Positions 8,632 through 17,390 are shown, counted from the stretch's first letter. The stretch: 64,000 nt of DNA from Streptomyces akebiae (GCF_019599145.1 NZ_CP080647.1:6882001-6946000); one strand, 5' to 3'. Numbers and translations: made by a program. Notes: generated from the sequence alone by a model not told the origin.

Positions 8632-9480
8632 ATGGTGGTACGCGGGTTCCTCGGGCGTCAGCGCCGCGAGTACAAGGCGCCGACGCCGCACCCGTCCGGC
8701 GCCCGCGCGCCCAAGCTCCCCGGCGAGCTGGTCCCCGAGCACGTGGCGATCGTCATGGACGGCAACGGCCGCTGGGCCAAGGAGCGCGGGCTGCCGCGCA
8801 CCGAGGGCCACAAGGTGGGCGCCGAGCGCGTGCTCGACGTGCTGCAGGGCTCCCTGGAGATCGGCGTCCGCAACATCTCCCTCTACGCCTTCTCCACCGA
8901 GAACTGGAAGCGCTCGCCCGACGAGGTCCGCTTCCTCATGAACTTCAACCGCGACTTCATCCGCAAGACCCGCGACCAGCTCGACGAACTCGGCATCCGG
9001 GTCCGCTGGGTGGGCCGGATGCCGAAGCTGTGGAAGTCGGTCGCCAAGGAACTCCAGGTCGCCCAGGAGCAGACCAAGGACAACGACCTGCTGACGCTGT
9101 ACTTCTGCATGAACTACGGCGGCCGGGCCGAGATCGCCGATGCGGCCCAGGCCCTCGCCGAGGACATCCGCGCGGGCCGCCTCGACCCCTCCAAGGTCAC
9201 CGAGAAGACCTTCGCGAAGTACCTCTACTACCCGGACATGCCGGACGTCGACCTCTTCCTGCGCCCCAGCGGCGAGCAGCGCACCTCCAACTACCTGCTC
9301 TGGCAGAGCGCCTACGCCGAGATGGTCTTCCAGGACGTGCTGTGGCCCGACTTCGACCGCCGTGACCTGTGGCGGGCCTGCCTGGAGTTCGCCTCCCGCG
9401 ACCGCCGCTTCGGCGGCGCCGTCCCGAACGAGGAACTGCTCGCGATGGAAGCCGCGATGGAGGGCCGGACGGAGGGCTGA
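8632..9480 (+). CDS. uppS: Isoprenyl transferase (undecaprenyl/polyprenyl diphosphate synthase, cis-prenyltransferase)
   Basis: Condenses isopentenyl diphosphate onto an allylic primer to make the long cis-polyprenyl carrier for peptidoglycan and wall polymers. The signature [17 protein letters not shown] contains the catalytic Asp at residue 43. [17 protein letters not shown] and the C-terminal [18 protein letters not shown] motif are all intact. Length, 282 residues, is normal for actinobacterial UppS with its N-terminal extension. GAGGAG lies 10-15 bases upstream of the ATG. It is probably in an operon with recO and the YcxB-like protein that follows. Confidence 0.96.
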   Translation: MVVRGFLGRQRREYKAPTPHPSGARAPKLPGELVPEHVAIVMDGNGRWAKERGLPRTEGHKVGAERVLDVLQGSLEIGVRNISLYAFSTENWKRSPDEVRFLMNFNRDFIRKTRDQLDELGIRVRWVGRMPKLWKSVAKELQVAQEQTKDNDLLTLYFCMNYGGRAEIADAAQALAEDIRAGRLDPSKVTEKTFAKYLYYPDMPDVDLFLRPSGEQRTSNYLLWQSAYAEMVFQDVLWPDFDRRDLWRACLEFASRDRRFGGAVPNEELLAMEAAMEGRTEG

Positions 9481-9483
9481 CCG

Positions 9484-10008
9484 TTGGCGCAGGCCGATGG
9501 GGAGAACGTCGAGCTGGTGTACCGGGCGGTGGTCGGCGACTTCCGCGAGGCGGTGCGCGTGTCCGCGCGCGCCTCGGCCGTCGGCCGGTGGGGGCGGGGA
9601 CTGCTGCTGTTCTCCGCCGGGGCGGGTCTGTTCGTCACGGTCGTGGCGCTCGCGCTCGGCGTCCCGCCCGACGCGCGGGCGTTCGTGATGCCGGGGGCGG
9701 CGGTCGGCGCCCTCGTCCTGCTGCCCCGGCTCCAGGCCCGTCTCCTGCACCGGCGGGCGGCGGCCCTGGGGCTGCACCGCGCCGTGCTGGACCCGTGGGG
9801 CGTGACGGTCGCGCACGACCACGGCACGGAGCGCCCGGCCCGCTGGTCCCAGGTGTCCCGGTACGCGGAGACCCCGCACACCTTCGTTCTCCTCAGCGGC
9901 GCCCACGCGCCCCGCCTCACCGTGCTGCCGAAGCGGGGCCTGCCGACCCCCGCCGACGCCGACCGGCTCCGCGCCGTCCTCGCCCGCGAGGGCCTGACCC
10001 GGCTGTAG
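9484..10008 (+). CDS. YcxB-like membrane protein
   Basis: A 174-residue protein beginning at TTG 9484, three bases after the uppS stop. Two adjacent transmembrane helices are visible at about residues 38-58 and 64-82. The soluble C-terminal region contains DPWGVTVAHDHGTERPARWSQVS and then a beta-rich VLLSGAHAPRLTVLPKRGL, as in the YcxB-like domain. The function of this family is unknown. TTG is the only reasonable start and its position suggests translational coupling with uppS. The conserved neighbourhood hints at envelope biology. Confidence 0.75.
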   Translation: MAQADGENVELVYRAVVGDFREAVRVSARASAVGRWGRGLLLFSAGAGLFVTVVALALGVPPDARAFVMPGAAVGALVLLPRLQARLLHRRAAALGLHRAVLDPWGVTVAHDHGTERPARWSQVSRYAETPHTFVLLSGAHAPRLTVLPKRGLPTPADADRLRAVLAREGLTRL

Positions 10009-10080
10009 GACGGTGGGCGGGGCCGCGCGGCGCCACGGACGCGGTCGGCCACGGCAAACCTCCGGGGGCGGGCCGCAGGA

Positions 10081-10142
10081 TGAAAGGCGCGGGGCGGAGC
10101 CCCGGCCTTTCAGGGGCGCGGGGAACTGCGCGAGAAGCCCCA
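10081..10142. repeat. Composite intergenic repeat: TGAAAGGC hairpin plus GGCGCGGGGAACTGCGCG core
   Basis: An inverted repeat with outer arms TGAAAGGC (10081-10088) and GCCTTTCA (10105-10112) is followed directly by the core GGGGCGCGGGGAACTGCGCG (10113-10132) and AGAAGCCCCA. The same composite layout occurs at 34243-34304. It lies between the converging YcxB-like gene and zur, where it could end transcription from both sides. Confidence 0.75.
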
Positions 10143-10234
10143 CTCACCCGCACCCGCCGACGCACCTGGGCGCGGGAGGCGGACCCGGTGGGGACGGCCC
10201 CGCGGGGGACGGACGCGGTGGGCGCCGGGCGCCC

Positions 10235-10648
10235 TTACGACGTCTTCGCCGCGCACTCCGCGCAGGTGCCGAAGATCTCCACCGTGTGGGCGACGTTCAC
10301 GAAGCCGTGTTCCGCGGCGATCGCGTCGGCCCACTTCTCGACCGCCGGTCCCTCCACCTCCACGGCCTTGCCGCAGACCCGGCAGACCAGGTGGTGGTGG
10401 TGATCGCCGGTCGAGCAGCGGCGGTACACGGACTCGCCGTCGGAGGTGCGCAGGACGTCGACCTCGCCCGCGTCGGCGAGGGACTGCAACGTGCGGTACA
10501 CGGTGGTGAGCCCGACCGAGTCGCCCTTGTGCTTGAGCATGTCGTGGAGTTCCTGTGCGCTGCGGAACTCGTCGACCTCGTCCAGTGCCGCGGCCACGGC
10601 CGCCCGCTGCCGGGTGGAACGACCTCGTACAGGTCCGGCGGTCGTCAC
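10235..10648 (-). CDS. zur: Zinc-uptake regulator Zur (Fur family)
   Basis: Zinc-sensing repressor. The N-terminal winged helix includes GLTTVYRTLQSLADAGEVDVLRT. The metal sites are present: HHHHLVCRVCGKAVEVEG with the structural CxxC, and the C-terminal CAEC. GTG 10648 was chosen because GAGGAGG precedes it by about seven bases and family members begin TTAGP; an open reading extends 12 codons further. It is the last gene of the znuA-znuC-znuB-zur run, so it likely represses its own operon through the boxes near 13436-13472. Length 137 residues is normal. Confidence 0.95.
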   Translation of the reverse strand: MTTAGPVRGRSTRQRAAVAAALDEVDEFRSAQELHDMLKHKGDSVGLTTVYRTLQSLADAGEVDVLRTSDGESVYRRCSTGDHHHHLVCRVCGKAVEVEGPAVEKWADAIAAEHGFVNVAHTVEIFGTCAECAAKTS

Positions 10649-10719
10649 CGTTGCCTCCTCACGTAGCGGTCTTGCGGGGGCCATTGTGCCAGCCCCCGCC
10701 GACCTCGTTCAGCCGCCGG

Positions 10720-11664
10720 TCACCCGGTGGACCCCTCGACAGAGCCCCGGGCGGTCGGGACCGAGTCCTTCGCGACCCCCGTCCCGACGGCCTCCCGGGA
10801 CTTCGGGACCGCGCACTCCGCCGGGTCCGCGACGGTGGTCTCCAGGGCCCGCGCACGGCGTCTGGCCAGCGGGGTCGCCAGCGCGGTCAGCACCATGAAC
10901 GCGGCGATGGCGAGCAGCACGATCGTCGCGCCGGGCGGCACGTCCTGGTAGTACGAGGTGACCGTGCCGCCGACCGTCACGGACACACCGAGGGCCACGG
11001 CGATCGCGAAGGTCGCCGCGAAACTGCGGGTGAGCTGCTGCGCGGCGGCGACGGGGACGACCATCAGCGCGGACACCAGCAGCAGCCCGACGACGCGCAT
11101 GGCGACCGTCACGGTCACCGCCGCCGTGACCGCCGTCAGCAGGTTCAGCGCCCGCACCGGCAGGCCGGTGACCCGGGCGAACTCCTCGTCCTGGCTGACG
11201 GCGAACAGCTGCCGGCGCAGCGTCAGCGTCATCACGATCACGAACGCGGCGAGCACGCAGATCGCGGTGATGTCCTCCTGCGACACGGTCGACAGCGAGC
11301 CGAAGAGGAACGACATCAGATTGGCGTTGGTCCCGCCGGGCGCGAGGTTGATGAGCATCACACCGCCGGCCATGCCGCCGTAGAAGAGCATGGCGAGCGC
11401 GATGTCGCCGCGTGTCCTGCCGTACCAGCGGATCAGCTCCATCAGCACGGCGCCCACGACGGACACCAGCGTGGCCATCCACACCGGGGACCACGAGAGC
11501 ATGAAGCCGAGGCCGACGCCGGTCATCGCGACATGGCCGATGCCGTCGCCCATGAGGGCCTGACGGCGCTGGACGAGGTAGATGCCGATCGCCGGCGCGG
11601 TGATGCCGACGAGGACGGCGGCGAGCAGGGCCCGCTGCATGAAGGCGTAGTCGAGGAATTCCAT
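10720..11664 (-). CDS. znuB: Zinc ABC transporter permease
   Basis: Membrane subunit of the high-affinity zinc importer. It is of the ABC-3 type with about eight hydrophobic helices. Recognisable features are FMQRALLAAVLVGITAPAIG at the N-terminus and the cytoplasmic coupling segment GDGIGHVAMTGVGLGFML. The C-terminal part (about residue 275 onward) is a hydrophilic tail not needed for transport. The start at 11664 is 13 bases after znuC, and zur begins about 70 bases downstream of the stop, consistent with one operon. Zinc rather than manganese specificity is inferred from linkage to zur and the His-rich ZnuA. Confidence 0.93.
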   Translation of the reverse strand: MEFLDYAFMQRALLAAVLVGITAPAIGIYLVQRRQALMGDGIGHVAMTGVGLGFMLSWSPVWMATLVSVVGAVLMELIRWYGRTRGDIALAMLFYGGMAGGVMLINLAPGGTNANLMSFLFGSLSTVSQEDITAICVLAAFVIVMTLTLRRQLFAVSQDEEFARVTGLPVRALNLLTAVTAAVTVTVAMRVVGLLLVSALMVVPVAAAQQLTRSFAATFAIAVALGVSVTVGGTVTSYYQDVPPGATIVLLAIAAFMVLTALATPLARRRARALETTVADPAECAVPKSREAVGTGVAKDSVPTARGSVEGSTG

Positions 11665-11677
11665 CGTGGGTGCCGTC

Positions 11678-12445
11678 TCAGCTCAGCAGGCCCGTACGGG
11701 CGGGCTCGGCGCCCGGTGCCGCGTGCGGGTGGACGTGGTCGTGGCCGGGCAGCGCGTGCTGGCCGACCGCCTTCGGGGGCGGGCCGTCGTGGGTGACACA
11801 GCCGTCGCGGAGGACGACCGCGCGGTCGATCAGCGGCTCCAGCGGGCCGAGTTCATGGAGCACGAGCAGCACGGTCGTGCCCCTCGCGACCTGCTCGCGC
11901 AGGGTCGCGGCCAGCACCTCCTGGCTGGCCAGGTCGACGCCCGCCATGGGTTCGTCCATGATCAGCAGTTCGGGTTCGCAGGCGAGGGCGCGGGCGATGA
12001 GGACGCGCTGGTGCTGGCCGCCGGAGAGGGCGTTCACCGAGTCCTTGGCGCGGTCCGCCATGCCGACCATGTCCAGGGCGTGCCGGATCGCCTCGCGGTC
12101 GGCCTTGCGGAGGATGCCGAGGCGGGTGCGGGAGAGCCGGCCCGAGGCCACGATCTCCGTCACCGTCGCCGGGACGCCGCCCGCCGCCGTGGTGCGCTGC
12201 GGCACGTACCCGAGGCGCCGCCAGTCGCGGAAGCGGCGACGGGGGGTCCCGAACAGCTCGATCTCGCCGTCACTGACCGGCACCTGCCCGATCACCGTGC
12301 GTACGGCGGTGGACTTCCCGGAGCCGTTGGCGCCGAGCAGCGCGACGACCTCACCGCGGTGCACGGTGAGGTCGATGCCGCGCAGCACGGTGCGCGAGCC
12401 CAGTTCGGCGCGGACGCCGCGCAACGAGATGACGGGCTCGGTCAT
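11678..12445 (-). CDS. znuC: Zinc ABC transporter ATP-binding protein
   Basis: ATPase that powers zinc import. Walker A is GANGSGKST (about residues 33-41), the ABC signature is ALSGGQHQRV, and Walker B is LLIMDEPMAGVD followed by an H-loop His in LVLHE. The C-terminus is His-rich (GHDHVHPHAAPG), possibly a zinc-binding tail. Length is 255 residues. It sits 28 bases downstream of znuA and 13 upstream of znuB in the Zur-controlled run. Confidence 0.94.
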   Translation of the reverse strand: MTEPVISLRGVRAELGSRTVLRGIDLTVHRGEVVALLGANGSGKSTAVRTVIGQVPVSDGEIELFGTPRRRFRDWRRLGYVPQRTTAAGGVPATVTEIVASGRLSRTRLGILRKADREAIRHALDMVGMADRAKDSVNALSGGQHQRVLIARALACEPELLIMDEPMAGVDLASQEVLAATLREQVARGTTVLLVLHELGPLEPLIDRAVVLRDGCVTHDGPPPKAVGQHALPGHDHVHPHAAPGAEPARTGLLS

Positions 12446-12473
12446 GCCTGCTGCCTCCGGATGATCAACGAGG

Positions 12474-13436
12474 TCACTTGGCTCCCAGGGCCGTCTGGAG
12501 GGCCTTGAGGTTGGCTTCCTGGACCGCGAAGTAGTCCTTGCCGCGGGACTTCTCGGTGATGCCCTCGATCGGGTCGAGGACGTCGGTCTTGAGGTCCGCG
12601 TCGGCGGCGATGGTCTTCGCGGTCTTGTCGCTGACCAGTGTCTCGTAGAACACCGTGGTCACACCGTCGGCCTTCGCCATCTTCTCAAGTTCCTTGACCC
12701 GGGCGGCACTCGGCTCGGACTCGGGGTCGAGACCGGAGATGGCCTCCTCGGTGAGGCCGTAGCGCTCGGCGAGGTAGCCGAAGGCGGCGTGGGTGGTGAT
12801 GAAGACCTTGGTCCTGGTGTTCTTCAGTCCGCCGGCGAACTGGTCGTCGAGCGCGCCCAGCTTCTCGACCAGGGCCTCGGTGTTGGTCTTGTAGGTGTCC
12901 GCGTGGTCCGGGTCGGCCTTCTCGAAGGCGGCGCCGACACCCTTGGCGACCTCGGCGTACTTCACGGGGTCGAGCCAGATGTGGGGGTCCTTGCCCTCCA
13001 GCTCCTCGTTCTCGTGGTCGTCGTGCTCTTCCGCGTGGCCGCCGACCTCGTTGCCGTGGTGCTCCATGTCGGTCAGCGTGGCGGCGTCGATCTTCGTCTC
13101 GGGGCCGGACTGCTCGACCGCCTCGTCGACGGAGGGCTGCAGGCCCTTGAGGTACAGCACGGCGTCCGACTCCTGGAGCGCGGCCGTCTGCTTGGCGCTG
13201 ATCTCCAGGTCGTGCGGCTCCTGGCCGGGCTGGGTCAGACTGGTGACGTTCACGTACTTCCCGCCGATCTGCTCGGCGAGGAAGGCCATCGGGTAGAACG
13301 ACGCGACGACGTCGAACTTGTCGGTGTTGCCCGCGGCGGCGCTGTCGCCACCGCATGCCGTGAGAGTCGTGAGGCCGAGGGCGGCGGCCGCGGTCGCCGC
13401 CGCGGGTATCAGAAGTCGTCGTCGTACTACGTTCAT
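12474..13436 (-). CDS. znuA: Zinc ABC transporter substrate-binding lipoprotein
   Basis: Captures extracellular zinc for ZnuBC. A signal peptide ends in a lipobox (LTTLTAC). The mature protein has the cluster-A-I pattern: ASFYPMAFLAEQIGG, a metal His in GQEPHDLEIS, a flexible acidic His-rich loop (MEHHGNEVGGHAEEHDDHE) diagnostic of zinc carriers, DPHIWLDP, and TTHAAFGYLAERYG. I prefer ATG 13436 over the in-frame ATGs at 13445 and 13451. The residues MKMTV of the longer form are encoded by a Zur-like box, and the family usually begins MNV. There is no clear Shine-Dalgarno sequence, so the message could be leaderless. Confidence 0.92.
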   Translation of the reverse strand: MNVVRRRLLIPAAATAAAALGLTTLTACGGDSAAAGNTDKFDVVASFYPMAFLAEQIGGKYVNVTSLTQPGQEPHDLEISAKQTAALQESDAVLYLKGLQPSVDEAVEQSGPETKIDAATLTDMEHHGNEVGGHAEEHDDHENEELEGKDPHIWLDPVKYAEVAKGVGAAFEKADPDHADTYKTNTEALVEKLGALDDQFAGGLKNTRTKVFITTHAAFGYLAERYGLTEEAISGLDPESEPSAARVKELEKMAKADGVTTVFYETLVSDKTAKTIAADADLKTDVLDPIEGITEKSRGKDYFAVQEANLKALQTALGAK

Positions 13437-13450
13437 GACAGTCATTTTCA
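13436..13450. promoter_or_regulatory. Zur box 1 (proximal) at the znuA start
   Basis: Read on the znuA strand the site is TGAAAATGACTGTCA, 13 of 15 matches to the streptomycete Zur consensus TGAAAATGATTTTCA as I remember it. It abuts the preferred znuA start codon, where a bound repressor would block the promoter. Confidence 0.7.
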
Positions 13451-13457
13451 TCTTGTC

Positions 13458-13472
13458 TGGAAACGATTGTCA
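13458..13472. promoter_or_regulatory. Zur box 2 (distal)
   Basis: On the znuA strand it reads TGACAATCGTTTCCA, 11 of 15 to the same consensus with the outer TGA..AAT..TTT..CA retained. Its centre is 22 bp from box 1, two helical turns, so two Zur dimers could bind the same DNA face. Confidence 0.6.
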
Positions 13473-13652
13473 ACAAGGCAGGTGGTAAGCCCTTGGTAAG
13501 GCCTTTGTCCGGCTCTCGACCGTCTCCTTCTCCGAACCGATTTGATCCGAGGGCACGCCCCGCCGGTAACCTGAAGCATTCGCTCTGAAGCGCGTCCGCT
13601 TCCTCCAGGAGCGCATCGCTTCGTCGCCCGTCGTCGTAATGAAGAGAGCACC

Positions 13653-15035
13653 GTGGCCGCCGACAAGATCGACACCATCGTCAGCCTGAGCAAGCGCCGT
13701 GGCTTCGTATTCCCGTGCAGCGAGATCTACGGCGGTCAGCGTGCCGCCTGGGACTACGGACCGCTGGGTGTCGAGCTCAAGGAGAACATCAAGCGTCAGT
13801 GGTGGCGCTACATGGTGACGTCGCGCGAGGACGTCGTCGGTATCGACTCGTCCGTCATCCTGGCCTCCGAGGTCTGGGTCGCCTCCGGTCACGTCGCCAC
13901 CTTCTCCGACCCGCTCACCGAGTGCACCGCGTGCCACAAGCGCTACCGCGCGGACCACCTGGAAGAGGCGTACGAGGAGAAGAAGGGCCACGCCCCGGCG
14001 AACGGCCTGGCCGACATCAACTGCCCCAACTGTGGCAACAAGGGCCAGTTCACCGAGCCCAAGCAGTTCTCGGGTCTGCTCTCCACCCACCTCGGTCCCA
14101 CCCAGGACACCGGCTCCATCGCCTACCTGCGTCCCGAGACCGCCCAGGGCATCTTCACTAACTTCGCCCAGGTGCAGACCACTTCGCGCCGCAAGCCGCC
14201 GTTCGGCATCGCCCAGATGGGCAAGTCCTTCCGCAACGAGATCACGCCCGGCAACTTCATCTTCCGCACCCGCGAGTTCGAGCAGATGGAGATGGAGTTC
14301 TTCGTCAAGCCGGGCGAGGACGAGAAGTGGCAGGAGTACTGGATGCAGGAGCGGTGGAACTGGTACACCGGCCTGGGTCTGCGCGCCGAGAACATGCGCT
14401 GGTACGAGCACCCGCAGGAGAAGCTCTCCCACTACTCCAAGCGCACCGCCGACATCGAGTACCGCTTCCAGTTCGGCGGCAGCGAGTGGGGTGAGCTGGA
14501 GGGCGTCGCCAACCGCACCGACTACGACCTCGGCGCGCACTCCAAGGCCTCCGGCCAGGACCTGTCGTACTACGACCAGGAGGCGAGCGAGCGCTACACG
14601 CCGTACGTCATCGAGCCGGCGGCCGGTGTCGGCCGCACGATGCTGGCGTTCCTCCTCGACGCGTACACCGAGGACGAGGCGCCCAACGCCAAGGGCAAGC
14701 TGGAGAAGCGGACGGTGCTGCGCCTCGACCACCGTCTCGCCCCGGTGAAGGTGGCGGTCCTCCCGCTGTCCCGCAACCCCGACCTGTCCCCGAAGGCGAA
14801 GGGCCTCGCGTCGGCGCTGCGGCAGAACTGGAACATCGAGTTCGACGACGCGGGTGCGATCGGGCGCCGTTACCGCCGCCAGGACGAGATCGGTACGCCG
14901 TACTGCGTCACGGTGGACTTCGACACGCTCGACGACAACGCGGTGACCGTGCGCGAGCGGGACTCGATGAAGCAGGAGCGGGTGTCTCTCGACCAGATCG
15001 AGGGTTACCTGGCTGCTCGGCTCGTGGGCGCCTGA
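13653..15035 (+). CDS. glyS: Glycyl-tRNA synthetase (alpha2 class II type)
   Basis: Charges tRNA-Gly. All class II motifs are visible: motif 2 [21 protein letters not shown], the [12 protein letters not shown] segment, and motif 3 [11 protein letters not shown] zinc-finger-like CTACHK...CPNCG occurs at about residues 92-130. The C-terminal anticodon-binding domain starts near [11 protein letters not shown]. Length, 460 residues, is normal for the dimeric enzyme. GTG 13653 is preceded by GAAGAGAG. It is divergent from znuA; the 216-base gap holds both promoters and the Zur boxes. Confidence 0.97.
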   Translation: MAADKIDTIVSLSKRRGFVFPCSEIYGGQRAAWDYGPLGVELKENIKRQWWRYMVTSREDVVGIDSSVILASEVWVASGHVATFSDPLTECTACHKRYRADHLEEAYEEKKGHAPANGLADINCPNCGNKGQFTEPKQFSGLLSTHLGPTQDTGSIAYLRPETAQGIFTNFAQVQTTSRRKPPFGIAQMGKSFRNEITPGNFIFRTREFEQMEMEFFVKPGEDEKWQEYWMQERWNWYTGLGLRAENMRWYEHPQEKLSHYSKRTADIEYRFQFGGSEWGELEGVANRTDYDLGAHSKASGQDLSYYDQEASERYTPYVIEPAAGVGRTMLAFLLDAYTEDEAPNAKGKLEKRTVLRLDHRLAPVKVAVLPLSRNPDLSPKAKGLASALRQNWNIEFDDAGAIGRRYRRQDEIGTPYCVTVDFDTLDDNAVTVRERDSMKQERVSLDQIEGYLAARLVGA

Positions 15036-15081
15036 GGGGTTGCCTCGCTGGTGTGATTGAGCGGCTGCGGGTTCGTCGTGG

Positions 15082-15131
15082 CTGGTCGCGCAGTTCCCCG
15101 CGCCCCTTATGGGGCCGGGGAACTCGGCGTT
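15082..15131. repeat. Intergenic repeat copy forming a degenerate hairpin
   Basis: TCGCGCAGTTCCCCGCGCCCC is followed by a looser reverse-complement arm (GGGGCCGGGGAACTCGGCG), giving a stem-loop just after glyS. Its position fits a terminator of glyS. Confidence 0.65.
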
Positions 15132-15135
15132 TACA

Positions 15136-15402
15136 GGTCCAGGTCGGCGAAGAACCTTCTCGCCGATCGAACCCCAGCCCATGGCGGGCAGCAGGAACTG
15201 GCGGACGTCGCGGGCCTTCAGCTTCTCGGTCAGCGGCGTGGGCCGGGGCCGCTGCGGGTCCTTGCCGTCAGCCAGCCGCCCTTGCTCAGGGTCTGGCCGG
15301 GGTAGACCTTGCGGGCCGCGCCGATGAGCGAGCTGCCCCGGTGGAGGTGGAGGCTGTACCAGGGCGCCTTCATGCCCCGGTACATGGTGTTCAACCACAG
15401 GA
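15136..15402 (-). pseudogene. Fragment of an Eco57I/PglX-like adenine-specific DNA methyltransferase
   Basis: Reading leftwards from 15402, the reverse strand gives LWLNTMYRGMKAPWYSLHLHRGSSLIGA, then RKVYPGQTLSKGGWL, and after a frame change near 15255 KARDVRQFLLPAMGWGS. HLHRGSSLIGA(R) and (F)LLPAxGWG are blocks I recognise from the large Eco57I-type methylases of Pgl/BREX and DISARM-like systems, where they lie in the C-terminal half. Here they are fused directly to a helicase fragment, with catalytic NPPY-type motifs missing. It is a non-functional relic. The exact parent system cannot be decided from so little sequence. Confidence 0.6.
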
Positions 15403-15690
15403 CTCGGTCTTTCCGGACCCGGTGCCGGTGGTCACGAGCGTGGGCTCGGGCTGGTGCCCGTCCTTGCTGGTCAGCCGGGCGAACGTCTCCGCCTGGTGGG
15501 CGTACGGCGGCGGGAAGTCCGCCGGATGCCAGTCCAGCTGCCGCTCCCAGCCGTCGGCCGCCGGCCGGAGGGGACGCCGGATGCGCAGATAGGGATGCGG
15601 AAGAGCCCGTCGGTCGGGTCGGTGAGGAAGGCCTCCAGGGCGTCCCCGTCCCGTCGAACTGATCGAAACCGATCACGTTCCACTCTACGA
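15403..15690 (-). pseudogene. N-terminal fragment of a DEAD/DEAH-box helicase
   Basis: The reverse strand encodes LEAFLTDPTDGLFRIP, then in a shifted frame YLRIRRPLRPAADGWERQ, then PYAHQAETFARLTS and TLVTTGTGSGKTES. The Q-motif-like HQ and Walker A GTGSGKT match the start of large helicases, often DUF1998-bearing, found beside Eco57I methylases. The reading ends at the Walker A, where the sequence jumps to the methylase fragment (about 15400-15403). The jump implies a large internal deletion. At least one further frameshift lies near 15590. No intact defence helicase remains. Confidence 0.6.
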
Positions 15691-15740
15691 GCAGGGTCGG
15701 ACAGGTTCACGGGGGCTTGGCCTCTCCCCGACCAAACGGG

Positions 15741-15799
15741 CCCGGCAGGCTCGTCCCGGCAGGCGTGTCGGCCCGGCAGGCGTGTCGGCCCGGCAGGCC
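15741..15799. repeat. Direct repeats CCCGGCAGGCGTGTCGG upstream of the hydrolase gene
   Basis: Two exact 17-bp units, flanked by a variant (CCCGGCAGGCTCGT) before and a partial unit after, give four CCCGGCAGGC blocks at spacings of 14-17 bp. They lie 155-213 bases upstream of the hydrolase start, where promoter or operator elements of the two-gene operon would be. Role unknown. Confidence 0.55.
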
Positions 15800-15953
15800 G
15801 CGCCCCTCGGAGCGCTCCGGCGGTACGGCACAAGCCGCGCAGCCCAGAAGGATGATATTCCCGGAACTTCCGCCATCTGCCTTCCTGTTACTGGTAGAAG
15901 AAGCGACACAGCGCGGGCCGTGGGACGCGGCCCACGTGGGGAGGGCGGGGGAA

Positions 15954-17390
15954 ATGGGACGCAGGCACATGGTGTACGTGCTGCCCGGGATCGGCGGCAG
16001 CGTGCTGGAACGGCCCGCAGGCGGCGGCAAGCCGCCGGAGGTGGTGTGGGACGCGGGCTTCGGCGACATCGCCGGCCTGCTGCGCCGGCCGGACCGGCTG
16101 GCTGTGGGCGAGCCGCTGCGGGCGACCGGTCTGATCCGCTCCAAGCGGCTGCTGCCGGGCTGGACCGTCGTCCCCGGCTACGAACGGCTGGTGGCGAACC
16201 TTCAGGCGCTGCCGGGTACGGTCATCGACACCGGGCACCCCGAGAAGCGGAACCCGGCCGCGAACGTGGTGCTGTTCCCGTACGACTTCCGCCTGGGTGT
16301 CAGGCATGCCGCGCAGCTGCTCGCGGCCGATGTCCACGACCGGCTGAAGGACCTCGCACCGGCCGAGCGGGCCGGCCGGGTCGTGGTGGTCGCCCACTCG
16401 ATGGGCGGTCTGGTCGCCCGGCACTGGCTGGGCCCGCTGGAGGGCTGGCCGCTGTGCCGGGCCCTGATCACCCTCGGCACCCCCCACCGCGGCGCCCCGA
16501 AGGCACTGCACCTGCTGGCCGACGGCGTACGGGTGGCGGGAATCCGGCTGGACGGGGTGAGCGACCTGCTGGCCCAGTGGCCGTCGGTGGCCGAGCTGCT
16601 GCCCCGCTACCCGATGGTCTGGGACACCGCCGCGGCGGCTCCCCTCTACCCCCACGATGTGCCCCTGCAGCACCTGCGCTCCCTGGCGAAGCAGGGTTTC
16701 GCACTGCACGAGGAGATCGAGCAGGCGTGGCAGGCCATGCCGCGCACCGGCGTCGAGCCGCAGGTGGTGCCCCGGCTGGGCTGGAGTCACCGCACCCCGG
16801 GCTCGGCGGTGTGGGACGGCCGCACGCTGAAGGTCGGCAAGAAGCTGCCGGCCTGGCTGGAGCTGGCGGGCTGGGAAAAGGACCACGGCGACGGCACCGT
16901 ACCGGCGATCTCGGCCGTGCCGGTGGAGATGGACGGCCACGACACCTCCGGCTGGCGGGCCCGCGACCGCCACGGTCCCATCGTCTCCGCCGACTGGATT
17001 CCCGGCCTGGTCGAGGTCTACGAGGAACGGCAGCGGCTGACCGCGGCGCGCGGCGAGGAACGTGAGGCCGCCCTCGGCCTGGGCATGGACGAACTCCACG
17101 CCCAGGGCGCGACGATCCCGCTGGAGACACGGTTGCGCGGCGACAGCCTGCCGCCGGAGGCCACCGCCGATCCGAGCGGGCTCGCGGTCTGGGCCACCCT
17201 GCGCCCGGTGCACGGCCCGCGGGCCGCGGTCGCCGAGGTGCGGCTGGAGTGGGACGGCGACCGGGGTGCCTACGTCACCGAACTGCCCGGCCAGGAGCCC
17301 GGCCTGTACGACGTGCGCGTGAGTGTGCGGGCCGTGCCCGGCGTCGGTGACCTGTCCGCGTCCGACTCCCTCGCGGTGGTGGCCCCATGA
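15954..17390 (+). CDS. LCAT/PGAP1-like alpha/beta hydrolase (lipase or acyltransferase), first gene of a two-gene system
   Basis: A 478-residue serine hydrolase. The nucleophile elbow is AHSMGG with Ser149. The acid is probably Asp313 in GDGTVPAIS and the base His340 in DRHGPIVS, the order seen in lecithin:cholesterol acyltransferase-like and PGAP1-like enzymes, so the triad looks complete. GIGGSVLERP near the N-terminus fits the oxyanion loop. The last 90 or so residues are beta-rich (VWATLRP to LAVVAP) and may form an Ig-like domain. No signal peptide is seen, so the protein is probably cytoplasmic. ATG 15954 has GGAGGG about nine bases upstream; longer open readings pass through direct repeats and are rejected. 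Its TGA overlaps the next ATG (ATGA). Membrane lipid is a plausible target, by inference only. Confidence 0.82.
   Translation: MGRRHMVYVLPGIGGSVLERPAGGGKPPEVVWDAGFGDIAGLLRRPDRLAVGEPLRATGLIRSKRLLPGWTVVPGYERLVANLQALPGTVIDTGHPEKRNPAANVVLFPYDFRLGVRHAAQLLAADVHDRLKDLAPAERAGRVVVVAHSMGGLVARHWLGPLEGWPLCRALITLGTPHRGAPKALHLLADGVRVAGIRLDGVSDLLAQWPSVAELLPRYPMVWDTAAAAPLYPHDVPLQHLRSLAKQGFALHEEIEQAWQAMPRTGVEPQVVPRLGWSHRTPGSAVWDGRTLKVGKKLPAWLELAGWEKDHGDGTVPAISAVPVEMDGHDTSGWRARDRHGPIVSADWIPGLVEVYEERQRLTAARGEEREAALGLGMDELHAQGATIPLETRLRGDSLPPEATADPSGLAVWATLRPVHGPRAAVAEVRLEWDGDRGAYVTELPGQEPGLYDVRVSVRAVPGVGDLSASDSLAVVAP

Noticed and set aside
7624..10143. 839-residue minus-strand frame opposite recO and uppS
   Set aside because: Shadow of three well-supported plus-strand genes.
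13470..15398. 642-residue minus frame opposite glyS
   Set aside because: Shadow of glyS; only its first 90 or so residues overlap the methylase relic, which is reported as a pseudogene.
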